Positions 53,776 through 63,687 are shown, counted from the stretch's first letter. The stretch: DNA of 64,000 bases from Microbacterium flavescens (GCF_018588945.1 NZ_JAFIWA010000001.1:729893-793892), one strand, 5' to 3'. The notes: generated by a model not told the origin, from the sequence alone. Translations and numbers: made by a program.

Positions 53776-54901
53776 CTCCGCCCTGCGGACGGGCTGGCTC
53801 GCGTCGCGCTGGGACCGGCTCAACGGCCGGCAGCGCGTCGCCGGGGTCGATCTCGCACGCGGCCTGGCGGTGCTCGGCATGTTCGCCGCGCACCTGCTGT
53901 GGATCGACGACCGGTTCGAGTGGGCGGATGCCTCCACCTGGGTCGCGGTGGTCGACGGACGCTCCTCGATCCTGTTCGCAACGCTCGCCGGTGTGTCGAT
54001 CGGCCTCGCGACGGGCGGGCGCACGCCGCCGGTCGGCGAGCAGCTGAAGACCGCACGTCGGCGGCTCATGGTCCGCGCGGTGCTCATCTGGGTGATCGGC
54101 ATCCTGCTCGTCCTCACCGGCGTGCCGGTGTACGTGATCCTGCCTGCGTACGCGCTGCTGTTCTTCCTCGCCGTCCCGCTGCTGCCGCTGACCGCGCGGG
54201 TACTCCTGCCGCTGGCGGCCGTCCTCGCCATAACCATGCCGATCGTGCAGGTCGCGCTCGACGACCTCCCGCTGTGGCAGACGATGTCGGGGGCCGCGCT
54301 CTCGCTCGCGATCGGCTGGCACTACCCGTTCACGACCTGGATCGCATTCCTCCTCGCCGGACTGGGCGTCGCCCGTGCCGGCATCCTGCGCACCTCCGTC
54401 CAGCTGTGGATGCTGGGAGCCGGAGCCGCCCTCGCGATCGTCGGCTACGGAGCGGATGCCGCCACCGGCGCGGATTCCGGCGCCGAGCGGTCTTCCTTCG
54501 CCGGTGCGCTGTGGACGGCCCGCCCGCACTCGACGGGGCTGCTGGAGGTGATCGGGTCGGGCGGATTCGCGCTCGCCGTGATCGCCGCGTGCCTGCTGCT
54601 GTGCCGCACGGTCCTGATGTGGGCGGTGCTGCCGCTTCGCGCAGTCGGCGCCATGCCCCTCACCGCCTACGTCGGTCAGCTCGTGGTGTGGTGGCTCATC
54701 GCCTCGGCCGTGCTCGACGCGCCGGGCGACCTCGCCGGCTTCCGAAACCTCGAGCCGTTCTGGCCGCTCGCACTCTGGACCGTTGTCCTCTGCACCGCCT
54801 GGGCGCTGCTGATCGGACGCGGTCCGCTGGAGTGGGCTGTCGACCGGTCGGCCAAGCTCGTTGCGGACCCGCCGCAGGTTCGCGCCTCGTCCCGTCGGTA
54901 G
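53747..54901 (+). CDS. DUF418/heparan-acetyltransferase-like membrane protein, TTG start in a repeat
   Basis: 384 residues. RVAGVDLARGLAVLGMFAAHL opens the membrane domain as in DUF418/DUF1624 acyltransferase-like proteins; about ten helices follow, ending with QLVVWWLIASAVLD and a basic tail. No ATG or GTG precedes that segment after the argF stop; the only standard start is TTG at 53747, which lies in the repeat and gives the N-terminus LSERSESKRPSALRTGW. Its TAG stop is also the first bases of the argH -10 box. Function unknown; probably acylation of a surface glycan. Confidence 0.75.
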   Translation: MSERSESKRPSALRTGWLASRWDRLNGRQRVAGVDLARGLAVLGMFAAHLLWIDDRFEWADASTWVAVVDGRSSILFATLAGVSIGLATGGRTPPVGEQLKTARRRLMVRAVLIWVIGILLVLTGVPVYVILPAYALLFFLAVPLLPLTARVLLPLAAVLAITMPIVQVALDDLPLWQTMSGAALSLAIGWHYPFTTWIAFLLAGLGVARAGILRTSVQLWMLGAGAALAIVGYGADAATGADSGAERSSFAGALWTARPHSTGLLEVIGSGGFALAVIAACLLLCRTVLMWAVLPLRAVGAMPLTAYVGQLVVWWLIASAVLDAPGDLAGFRNLEPFWPLALWTVVLCTAWALLIGRGPLEWAVDRSAKLVADPPQVRASSRR

Positions 54902-56341
<1,440 letters not shown>

Positions 56342-56376
56342 GGGCGACGGCCCCGCGCAGGGCCTCCCGACCGGGA

Positions 56377-56976
56377 TCAGGCGATGGCGAGGCGCACGAG
56401 GCCGCCCACGACGCATGCCCACAGCAGGCTCGCGAGGGTGCCGATGATGAACCGCTCCCGAGCCTCGGCGGCGGCGAGTTCGGAGAAGCGCCCGATGCCC
56501 TTCACGGCCACGACCACGGCGATCGCCTCGGGGAAGCCGACGACGATGGCGAGCGCGACGCCGAGCCGCTCGAGATAGCCGATCGTCGTTCCCCCGCGGA
56601 GCACCTCGCGGGCCGGAGCGTCTTCGGCGACGATGCCCGGCACGGCGGCGGGCCGCAGCATGATCCCGCCGTTGATGCCCTCGGGCACGCGCCCGTGCGT
56701 CGCGACCTCCAGCACGCGCCGCGTCACGGGGCTGCCGCCGGCGGCTGCGAGCGCGGTGCCGAGCAGCGCGATGACGACGGCGATCATCGGCGGGACATCC
56801 ACCGGCGTGACGGCGACGATCAGCAGCGAGAGCACGACCAGGCCGCCGGCGATCAAGAGCGGGATCTCGCGCGGCCGGCGGGTGCTGAGCACGACGAGGA
56901 TGAGCGCGGCACTGAGCGTGATGAAGAGGAAGAGCGACAGCGTCAGGGGGAGGAGCGCATCGTGGGGGACGACCAT
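56377..56976 (-). CDS. membrane protein, probable partner of the SatD-like gene
   Basis: 199 residues with hydrophobic segments at about 8-28, 36-54, 58-80, 127-150 and 175-197. GGTTIGYLERLGVALAIVVGFPEAIAVVVAVKGIGRFSEL is the most conserved stretch. I recall this protein type standing next to SatD-like genes in other actinobacteria; here they are 1.4 kb apart. CAGACT on the minus strand (56984-56989) precedes the ATG by 7 nt. No enzymatic motif is seen. Confidence 0.72.
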   Translation of the reverse strand: MVVPHDALLPLTLSLFLFITLSAALILVVLSTRRPREIPLLIAGGLVVLSLLIVAVTPVDVPPMIAVVIALLGTALAAAGGSPVTRRVLEVATHGRVPEGINGGIMLRPAAVPGIVAEDAPAREVLRGGTTIGYLERLGVALAIVVGFPEAIAVVVAVKGIGRFSELAAAEARERFIIGTLASLLWACVVGGLVRLAIA

Positions 56977-57166
56977 GCCGCTCAGTCTGACACGCGGGTC
57001 GGACGCGCCCCTGGCGATATCCGCGCCGTCAGCGTACCGTGTCGGCAGGGGAGAACGGCGAGGGGATGAGCCGTGCTGTGCGTCGTGGGGACGCTGAGCA
57101 GCACGTGTTCGCGCCGTTCTGAGGGTCTGCCGCCATGCGGTGGGCCGCAGGGGACTGGGGGAAGAC

Positions 57167-58426
57167 GTGTCACGCATTCTGGGGACGCGCTCGAGCGCGC
57201 TCGTGGCGGCAGCGGTCGGCTGGGCTGTGGTGGTGGCGGGAGGGTGGGTCGTGCTCGCGACGTCGGCCTCGGCATCCGAGGCCGCACAGGTCGCACCGCG
57301 CACGGCGCCGGTCTCGGCGGAGTCGCCGCCGCTGTTGCTGCCGGACGGCGCGCATCTGCTGCCCTACGCCGAGGACCGATGGGATGCCGCATCCCTCGAG
57401 GTCGTGCGCAGCGAGCCGCCGTCGGTCGACGTCGTCGCGACTCGGGCCGACGAGGGCGGCATCGCCCGGGTCCGCGCGATCGTCTCGGATCCGGACGACG
57501 TGCGCGCCGCGCAGATCGACTGGGGTGACGGCACTCCGGCTCAGCACGTCACCGTTGCTGAACTGGCCGCCGGTGTCGATCACGGCTACGGCGACGACGG
57601 CTCGTTCCCGGTCACGGTGACGGTGACCGACGCCGAAGGCCGGGTGGGCGCGCACGCCGTTCTGCTCGAGATCGTGGGACTCGCTCCCGCCGTGACGCTC
57701 GACGTGAGCGGGACGGTCGCCTTCCCGGGCGGGGAGTACGTCGTGTCGGCCCCCGGCGTCGCCGTCACCGTGACGGCCGAAGCCATCGATCCCGGGAGCG
57801 ACGATCTGTCGTTCGCCTGGTCGAACGGGCGGAGCACCACGTTCCACGCCGCCGAAGGGGCCGCTGACCCGTCGCTGAGTCCCCTCGGCACGTTTCCCGT
57901 CGAGGCGGAGGACACTGCCGACCACACGTTCGCTGCACCGGGAGTCGAGACGGTGCGTGTGGCGGTGACAGACGATGACGGAAGGATCACGGATGCCTCG
58001 ACCGCGGTCGTCGTGACCGGATCGGCGCCGACGGCGAGGCCCACCACGTGGTGGATCCGCGAGTACGCCGGGCTGGATCCGTCGGTTCGGGTGCCGGCGG
58101 TGAGCGCCGCCTATCTCGACATCGTCCAGGCGGTGTCGACGGTGTTCTCTGAGCTCGAGCCGGTGACCACTCCGGCTGAGGTGGTGGACGTCCTTGCCGC
58201 ACGCGACGGCGACGCGCGTGCGCAGGCACGCGCCGGGCTGCTGCACGCCTGGCTCGTGTTCGCCGCCGGGGCGGTGTCGCCGGCGGCCACCGTGACCCTC
58301 TCGTCCGGCGGCGAGACGTCGTTCCTGGGTCTGATGGCCGACGCGGAGACGGTGGTCTCCTCAGCCGGGTCCACCGACGCGGAGCTCGCAGCAGTGCTCG
58401 ATGATCTCAGGCGGGTGAGCGGCTGA
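57167..58426 (+). CDS. secreted protein with PKD-like domains
   Basis: 419 residues. An N-terminal signal peptide with a hydrophobic core at about 11-30 ends in ATSASASEA. Two immunoglobulin-like/PKD repeats follow: ARVRAIVSDPDDVRAAQIDWGDGTPAQH...GDDGSFPVTVTVTDAEG and VTVTAEAIDPGSDDLSFAWSNGRS...PGVETVRVAVTDDDGRI. The C-terminal 110 residues are helical and of unknown type. GGGGGAAG before GTG 57167 sets the start. It is on the opposite strand to its neighbours and overlaps the SatD-like gene tail to tail by 20 bp. Role outside the cell unknown. Confidence 0.75.
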   Translation: MSRILGTRSSALVAAAVGWAVVVAGGWVVLATSASASEAAQVAPRTAPVSAESPPLLLPDGAHLLPYAEDRWDAASLEVVRSEPPSVDVVATRADEGGIARVRAIVSDPDDVRAAQIDWGDGTPAQHVTVAELAAGVDHGYGDDGSFPVTVTVTDAEGRVGAHAVLLEIVGLAPAVTLDVSGTVAFPGGEYVVSAPGVAVTVTAEAIDPGSDDLSFAWSNGRSTTFHAAEGAADPSLSPLGTFPVEAEDTADHTFAAPGVETVRVAVTDDDGRITDASTAVVVTGSAPTARPTTWWIREYAGLDPSVRVPAVSAAYLDIVQAVSTVFSELEPVTTPAEVVDVLAARDGDARAQARAGLLHAWLVFAAGAVSPAATVTLSSGGETSFLGLMADAETVVSSAGSTDAELAAVLDDLRRVSG

Positions 58427-59012
58427 CCTCGTCGTCGAGCCGTGCCAGGAGTCGCTGGAGCGCGGGGACGGCGGCTTCCTCGGTCCTGAGGCCGGCATTG
58501 CGCGCACGAAGGCTGACGGCGCCCTCGGTGATGCCGAGCCGTCCCGCCGCGTCGCGCTGGGTCAGCCCTTCGGCGAGCAGATCGTGGATCTCCCAGCCCT
58601 CGTCGGTGCGGCGGTCGCGCAGCTCGATGAGGAGTCGGAGCAGCGCCTCCGCGTCCGCTCCCTCGTCGCCGGCGGTGAGCGCCATGCGCGTCGAGGTGCG
58701 CTTCGCGCGCTCGACCGCGTCGCGCGCGCGAACGAAGGCCGGACCGCGCGCGGCCCGGACGTTCGCGGGGAGGGGCTCCTCCACGCGGCCGACGCCGATC
58801 CCCACACTCCACGTCCCGAGCCGCGTCAGCTGCAGGACGATCTCCAGGGCGCCGGATGCGTCGCCGATCGCGGTCTGGATCTCGTCGCCGGCGGTCCGCT
58901 CGGGGGCGAGTGCGAGGCTCGGCCCTGCGGCGGCGTTGATGGCGTGCAGCCCGGCAGGGACGAGATCGGCGGTCCGCTGGCTGTCGCGCTGGTCGGCGGT
59001 CACCACGAACAT
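58407..59012 (-). CDS. SatD-family DNA-binding protein
   Basis: 201 residues. FVVTADQRDSQRTADLVPAGLHAIN at the N-terminus, LAPERTAGDEIQTAIGDASGAL and LGTWSVGIGVGRVEEPLPANVRAARGPAFVRARDAVERAK match SatD-like proteins; the C-terminus carries a helix-turn-helix, EGLTQRDAAGRLGITEGAVSLRARNAG (about 155-181). Starts at 59012 with AAGGAG 6 nt upstream; an in-frame ATG nine codons upstream is rejected. Its promoter overlaps a palindrome (next entry), suggesting autoregulation. Confidence 0.78.
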   Translation of the reverse strand: MFVVTADQRDSQRTADLVPAGLHAINAAAGPSLALAPERTAGDEIQTAIGDASGALEIVLQLTRLGTWSVGIGVGRVEEPLPANVRAARGPAFVRARDAVERAKRTSTRMALTAGDEGADAEALLRLLIELRDRRTDEGWEIHDLLAEGLTQRDAAGRLGITEGAVSLRARNAGLRTEEAAVPALQRLLARLDDEVSRSPA

Positions 59013-59047
59013 CGGCGCTCCTTTTGTCTCAGACCTCAAGTTGGCTC

Positions 59048-59089
59048 AGTTTAGCCCCTGAGCTTGAAGAATGTAAGCCCAGAGGCTTA
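59048..59089 (-). promoter_or_regulatory. promoter and two-site operator of the SatD-like gene
   Basis: On the minus strand, -35 TTACAT (59076-59071), 17-bp spacer and -10 TAAACT (59053-59048). A perfect palindrome TAAGCC-CAGA-GGCTTA at 59074-59089 overlaps the -35, and a degenerate copy TTAGCC-CCTG-AGCTTG at 59051-59066 overlaps the -10; their centres are 23 bp apart, about two helical turns. The block is visibly richer in A+T than its surroundings. Confidence 0.65.
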
Positions 59090-59130
59090 ACGACACGAGG
59101 TTCAGCTTGTACCCTCGCCGCGATCGGGCT

Positions 59131-59514
59131 CTACGAGGTCGCCGCGGCCTGACGGGCGACCAGTTCGCCGCGGTACCACGACAGCTTCGCGGCGAGCTTC
59201 GCCTGCTGCTCGAGCAGGGCGTCGAGCTCTCGCTCCACCGCGGCGGCGTGCTCCTCGAGGAGCGCGACGCGGTCGGGCAGGGTCGTCTCGTCACGGCAGA
59301 GTTCGCCGTAGCGGCGGAGCTTCTCGATCGGCATTCCGGTCTCGCGCAGGCATCTCAGGAAACCGAGAGTGCCGAGATCGGCGTCGGTGAATGCCCGGTG
59401 GCCGCCGGCCGTGCGTGCGACGGGCGGAAGGATGCCCTCCCGTTCGTAGTAGCGGAGCGTGTCGAGCGAGAAGCCCGACAGCTCCGCTGCCTGGGCCGGA
59501 GTGTAGGTCGTCAT
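59131..59514 (-). CDS. MerR-family regulator
   Basis: 127 residues. MTTYTPAQAAELSGFSLDTLRYYEREGILPPVARTAGGHRAFTDADLGTLGFLRCLRETGMPIEKL is the MerR HTH and wing; a long coiled coil for dimerisation follows (LLEEHAAAVERELDALLEQQ). There are no cysteines for metal or [2Fe-2S] sensing, so the signal is probably an organic compound or redox through the partner. TATCCT on the minus strand (59522-59527) precedes the ATG by 7 nt. Divergent from the aldo-keto reductase it likely controls. Confidence 0.88.
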   Translation of the reverse strand: MTTYTPAQAAELSGFSLDTLRYYEREGILPPVARTAGGHRAFTDADLGTLGFLRCLRETGMPIEKLRRYGELCRDETTLPDRVALLEEHAAAVERELDALLEQQAKLAAKLSWYRGELVARQAAATS

Positions 59515-59531
59515 GGATCCGAGGATAGGGC

Positions 59532-59562
59532 TTGACCTGGAGCGGACTCCAGGTTGCACGCT
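59532..59562 (+). promoter_or_regulatory. MerR-type operator/promoter of the aldo-keto reductase gene
   Basis: -35 TTGACC (59532-59537), a 19-bp spacer and -10 CACGCT (59557-59562), with the perfect dyad ACCTGGAG-CGGA-CTCCAGGT (59535-59554) filling the spacer. The overlong 19-bp spacer with a dyad is the hallmark of MerR-activated promoters. The -10 ends 6 nt before the ATG, so the mRNA is leaderless. Confidence 0.85.
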
Positions 59563-59568
59563 GGATCC

Positions 59569-60516
59569 ATGACCGCTTCGACATCCCCCACCTCAGCCCT
59601 CGTCCTCGGTGCCATGATGTTCGGCACCGCCGTGGATGAGGAGACCTCCTTCGGCCTGCTCGACCGCTTCGTCGAGCGGGGCGGCGTCTGGATCGACACC
59701 GCCGACTGCTACAGCTTCTGGGCGTCGGACGATGGGAAGGGCGGCGCGAGCGAGCGCGTGCTCGGCCGGTGGTTCGCCGCTCGTCCCGGAGTGCGCGAGC
59801 GCGTCAAGATCGCGACCAAGCTCGGCGCCGAGCCGCTGTGGGCGGATGCCTTCCCCCGACGTCGCGAGGGACTCTCGCAGCGCGCCGTGCGCGAGGCGTT
59901 CGCGGGCAGCCTCGACCGGCTCGGGCTGGAGTCGGTCGATCTGCTCTGGCTGCACATGGAGGACCGGACCACGCCGATCGAGGAGACCGTCGAGGCGCTC
60001 GCCGAGCTGACCGGGGCCGGCCGCGTCGCGCGGGTCGGAGCATCCAATCACCCCGCCTGGCGGGTCGAGCGAGCTCGTTCCCATGCGCGCCACCTGGGTG
60101 CCATGCCCATCGATGCGCTGCAGCACAACAGCACGTACCTGCGTCCGAGGCCCGGCACGAATCCGACCAATCACGCGTTCGGAGTGCTGAGCGATGAGCA
60201 GCGCGACTTCGCCGACACGCACGGGCTCGAGGTGTGGGCCTACACGCCGCTGCTCTCGGGGGCCTACGACAACCCGGCCAAGCCGATCCCCGACATCTAC
60301 GACCACCCGGGCACGCGCGCGCGGCTCGAGGTTCTCGACGCCGTCGCGGCCGAGCTCGGCGCCTCTCGCGGGCAGACGGTGCTGGCCTGGCACGTCGCTC
60401 GCGGCATCCGTCCCATGCTCGGGGGCAGCAAGCCCGAACAGCTCGACGCGGCGATGGACGCCGTGCGGCTCGCCCTCTCGCCGGAGCAGCTCGCGCGCCT
60501 CGACGAGCCTGCCTGA
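59569..60516 (+). CDS. aldo/keto reductase
   Basis: 315 residues, NADPH-dependent barrel. WIDTADCYSFWASDDGKGGASERVLGRW holds the Asp and Tyr of the catalytic tetrad, IATKLGAEP the Lys and DLLWLHMEDRTTPIEE the His. VGASNHPAWRV and RGIRPMLGGSKPEQL bind the cofactor. The ATG at 59569 is chosen; an in-frame TTG at 59554 lies in the operator. Likely induced through the MerR regulator. Confidence 0.9.
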   Translation: MTASTSPTSALVLGAMMFGTAVDEETSFGLLDRFVERGGVWIDTADCYSFWASDDGKGGASERVLGRWFAARPGVRERVKIATKLGAEPLWADAFPRRREGLSQRAVREAFAGSLDRLGLESVDLLWLHMEDRTTPIEETVEALAELTGAGRVARVGASNHPAWRVERARSHARHLGAMPIDALQHNSTYLRPRPGTNPTNHAFGVLSDEQRDFADTHGLEVWAYTPLLSGAYDNPAKPIPDIYDHPGTRARLEVLDAVAAELGASRGQTVLAWHVARGIRPMLGGSKPEQLDAAMDAVRLALSPEQLARLDEPA

Positions 60517-60556
60517 GCGCGCAGGGCGGCGGCATCCCGCTGATAGCCTGGCACGC

Positions 60557-61858
60557 GTGTCGAACAGCTCTGTGAGCACGACCGCCCCCGCCAACGACCC
60601 GTCGTTCGAGAACGTCTGGGACGAACTGGTGTGGCGCGGGCTCGTGCATGTGTCCACCGATCAGGAGGCGCTGCGCGCCCTTCTCGCGGGCGACCCGATC
60701 ACGTATTACTGCGGCTTCGACCCGACCGCGCCGAGTCTGCATCTCGGCAACCTCGTGCAGCTGCTGACGATGCGCCGTCTGCAGCTCGCCGGCCACAAGC
60801 CGCTCGGCCTGGTGGGCGGATCGACGGGGCTCATCGGCGACCCGCGGCCGACCGCGGAGCGCACGCTCAACGAGCGCGAGACCGTCGAGGAGTGGGTGGG
60901 CTACCTGCGGGCGCAGGTCGAGCGCTTCCTGAGCTTCGACGGCGAGAACGCGGCGCGGATCGTGAACAACCTCGACTGGACCGCGCCGCTCTCGGCGCTG
61001 GACTTCCTGCGCGAGATCGGCAAGCACTACCGCGTCGGCACGATGATCAAGAAGGACGCGGTCGCCGCGCGCCTCAATTCCGAGGCCGGCATCAGCTACA
61101 CCGAGTTCAGCTACCAGATCCTGCAGGGCATGGACTACCTCGAGCTGTACCGCCAGTACGGCTGCGTGCTGCAGACCGGCGGCAGCGACCAGTGGGGCAA
61201 CCTGACGAGCGGAACGGATCTCATCCATCGCGTGGAGGGCGTCTCGGTTCACGCGATCGGCACGCCGCTGATCACCAACAGCGACGGCACCAAGTTCGGC
61301 AAGAGCGAGGGCAACGCCATCTGGCTCGACCCCGCGATGTGCAGCCCGTACCGGATGTACCAGTTCTGGCTCAACACCGACGACGCCGACGTCATCTCGC
61401 GGCTCAAGATCTTCACGTTCCTCACCCGCGACGAGATCGAGGAGTACGAGCGCCTGGTGGCGGCCGAGCCCTTCCGGCGCGAGGCCCAGCGCCGGCTTGC
61501 GCGCGAGGTCACGGCCTTCGTGCACGGAGCGGATGCCACGGCCGCCGTGATCGCGGCATCCGATGCGCTGTTCGGCCAGGGCGATCTGACCGTGCTCGAG
61601 GCGGCAACGCTGCGCGAGGCGCTCGAAGAGCTGCCGAACGCCACGGTCGCCTCGGGGACCGGCGTGCTGCAGGCGCTCGTCGACACGGGGCTGGTCAGCA
61701 GTCTCTCCGAGGGACGGCGCGCGATCTCCCAGGGCGGTGTCTCGCTCGACGGCGAGAAGGTCGACGAGACCGCGGTGGTGACGGGTGCCCTGCCGGGCGG
61801 CGTGTCGGTGCTGCGACGCGGCAAGAAGACGCTCGCCGGCGTGTTCGTGAGCGGCTGA
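60557..61858 (+). CDS. tyrS: tyrosyl-tRNA synthetase
   Basis: 433 residues, class I. The HIGH-type motif is HLGN (in APSLHLGNLVQLL), the KMSKS-type motif KFGKS (in SDGTKFGKSEGNA), with YYCGFDPTAPS and LQTGGSDQWGNL. The C-terminal S4-like domain (SLSEGRRAISQGGVSLDGEKV) binds tRNA. TAGCCT at 60544-60549 ends 7 nt before the GTG start. Confidence 0.96.
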   Translation: MSNSSVSTTAPANDPSFENVWDELVWRGLVHVSTDQEALRALLAGDPITYYCGFDPTAPSLHLGNLVQLLTMRRLQLAGHKPLGLVGGSTGLIGDPRPTAERTLNERETVEEWVGYLRAQVERFLSFDGENAARIVNNLDWTAPLSALDFLREIGKHYRVGTMIKKDAVAARLNSEAGISYTEFSYQILQGMDYLELYRQYGCVLQTGGSDQWGNLTSGTDLIHRVEGVSVHAIGTPLITNSDGTKFGKSEGNAIWLDPAMCSPYRMYQFWLNTDDADVISRLKIFTFLTRDEIEEYERLVAAEPFRREAQRRLAREVTAFVHGADATAAVIAASDALFGQGDLTVLEAATLREALEELPNATVASGTGVLQALVDTGLVSSLSEGRRAISQGGVSLDGEKVDETAVVTGALPGGVSVLRRGKKTLAGVFVSG

Positions 61859-61871
61859 GCGCCCGCGCGGG

Positions 61872-62720
61872 ATGCCGTTCACGCCGAGTCACGCGGTCAT
61901 CGCGCTGCCGTTCATCCGCACGCCGCTGATCCCGGCGGCGATCGCGATCGGCGCGATGACTCCCGACCTGCCGCTCTTCGTGCGAGGGCTGCCGCTGCAC
62001 TACGGAGTGACGCACGACCTCGTATGGCTGCCGGCCACGGTCCTTCTGGCGCTTCTGCTCCTGCTGGTGTGGCGATCGGTGCTGCGCCCCGCGGCGCGCG
62101 AACTGTCGCCGGACTGGCTCGCCTCGCGTCTGCCCGGGTCATGGGACCGCAGCGCGCTCGATGCCGCGCGGGAGACGTTCCGCGTGACGCCCGCGAGCTC
62201 GTCCATCGACGAACGCCGATGGACGGTGGACGCGCGAGCGGTCGTGCTTGTGGTCGTCTCGCTGCTCGTCGGAGTCGTGAGCCACATCCTGTGGGACCTC
62301 TTCACCCACGAGGGCCGCTGGGGCGTGGCAGCGTTCCCCGCGCTCGCCGAGCAGTGGGGTCCGCTGGCGGGCTTCAAGTGGTTGCAGCACGGGTCGAGCG
62401 TGGTCGGTCTCGCCATCATCGGCGTGTGGGCCTTGGTCTGGCTGTGGAAGCGGGATGCGGCGACCCCGGTCACCCGCGTACTGCCGGGCGGCGCGCGGTG
62501 GGCCTGGTGGCTGTCGCTGCCGGTGGTCCTGGTCATCGCCTGGCTGGCGGGTCTCGCGGCCTTCGGGCCCCTCGACGGCGATTTCACGGTGGCCCACCTC
62601 GCGTATCGGGTGCTCCCGCCGGCCTGTGCGGCGTGGGGAGCGGCGACCCTGCTGCTGTGCGTCGGCATCCAGCTGGTGCGCGCTCGTCGAGTGGACCCTA
62701 CGCCCGCTCGACGCCGGTAG
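61872..62720 (+). CDS. DUF4184 membrane protein
   Basis: 282 residues with six or so membrane helices. MPFTPSHAVIALPFIRTP...IPAAIAIGAMTPDLPLF is the DUF4184 signature at the N-terminus, and SHILWDLFTHEGRWG is a second conserved His/Asp patch that resembles the metal site of membrane metal-dependent hydrolases. The function is not established. It starts 13 bp after tyrS, with no Shine-Dalgarno beyond GCGGG. Confidence 0.85.
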   Translation: MPFTPSHAVIALPFIRTPLIPAAIAIGAMTPDLPLFVRGLPLHYGVTHDLVWLPATVLLALLLLLVWRSVLRPAARELSPDWLASRLPGSWDRSALDAARETFRVTPASSSIDERRWTVDARAVVLVVVSLLVGVVSHILWDLFTHEGRWGVAAFPALAEQWGPLAGFKWLQHGSSVVGLAIIGVWALVWLWKRDAATPVTRVLPGGARWAWWLSLPVVLVIAWLAGLAAFGPLDGDFTVAHLAYRVLPPACAAWGAATLLLCVGIQLVRARRVDPTPARRR

Positions 62721-62763
62721 CCAGGGCCTCTGCGGATCCGTCCGGTCGTCCTACGGTCGCGGC

Positions 62764-63399
62764 ATGGGCGATGCGCGGAGACCGGGCACGGAGGAGTGGG
62801 TTCCCGAGAAGGGCGGCCTCCCGGTGCTTCGCGAGGCGGTGCAGGGATGCCGCGGCTGCGAGCTCTGGGAGCGGGCGACGCAGGCCGTGTTCGGTGACGG
62901 CGGTGAGCGGGCCCGCATCATGCTGGTCGGCGAGCAGCCGGGCGACAGGGAGGACCGCACGGGCGAGCCGTTCGTGGGGCCGGCCGGCAGGGTGCTCGAC
63001 GAAGCGCTGCGCACCGCGGGGATCGAGCGCGATCAGGTCTACGTCACCAACGCGGTGAAGCACTTCCGGTTCGAAGAGCGAGGTAAGCGGCGCATCCACA
63101 AGAAGCCCGACGTGGGTCACGTCACCGCCTGCCGGCCGTGGCTCGAGGCCGAGCTGCGCGCCGTCGATGCCGACGTGATCGTCTGCCTCGGCGCCACGGC
63201 CGCGCGAGCCGTGCTGGAGCGCCCGGTGAAGATCGGGGAGGAGCGGGGACGCGTGCTCGATCACGACGGCCGACTCGTGGTGGTGACCGTGCATCCGTCG
63301 GCGGTGGTGAGGCTGCGTGAGGCGGAGGAGCGCGCGGTGGCGGTGGCCGGACTCGCTGGTGACCTCCGACTCGCGTCCGACGCCGTCCGGCCCGATTGA
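62764..63399 (+). CDS. udgX: uracil-DNA glycosylase, UdgX type
   Basis: 211 residues. The UdgX hallmark loop KRRIH is at 108-112 (GKRRIHKKP); the His forms a covalent bond to the abasic sugar after uracil removal in the known family. Motif A is VGEQPGDREDRTGEPFVGPAG (about 55-76), and VTVHPSAVVR is motif B. Cys29, Cys32, Cys123 and Cys141 are placed to bind a 4Fe-4S cluster. TACGGT at 62752-62757 precedes the ATG by 6 nt. Followed by the rrn operon. Confidence 0.92.
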   Translation: MGDARRPGTEEWVPEKGGLPVLREAVQGCRGCELWERATQAVFGDGGERARIMLVGEQPGDREDRTGEPFVGPAGRVLDEALRTAGIERDQVYVTNAVKHFRFEERGKRRIHKKPDVGHVTACRPWLEAELRAVDADVIVCLGATAARAVLERPVKIGEERGRVLDHDGRLVVVTVHPSAVVRLREAEERAVAVAGLAGDLRLASDAVRPD

Positions 63400-63473
63400 A
63401 CCGTCGGATCTGGGATTCTTCCGACACGTCGAAACGCCCTCTCGCGTGCGACACGCCCGGGCTGCGGGCTCGA

Positions 63474-63503
63474 TTCGACCAAGCTCCGGACGCGAGGTAA
63501 TGT
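63474..63503 (+). promoter_or_regulatory. candidate rrn promoter P1
   Basis: TTCGAC (63474-63479), an 18-bp spacer and TAATGT (63498-63503). It would give a leader of about 460 nt before 16S. The 569-bp gap from udgX to 16S otherwise holds the P2 promoter and leader; I see no ORF worth listing there. Confidence 0.5.
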
Positions 63504-63687
63504 TCTTGTTGTTCGCCCCACAGGGAAGCGGAGAGGCCGAGAGCCTTACCCCCCTCAAGCGGCGGACAACCCCCTCCAGAATCCACTCCTCGAGTGGTGT
63601 GATCCTCGGATCATCGGGAGGGATCGTCTTCCTCGGAAGCGCGGTCTGGTCGTCGCGGTTCGGGTCTTCGGATCCGGTCGCGCAGAT

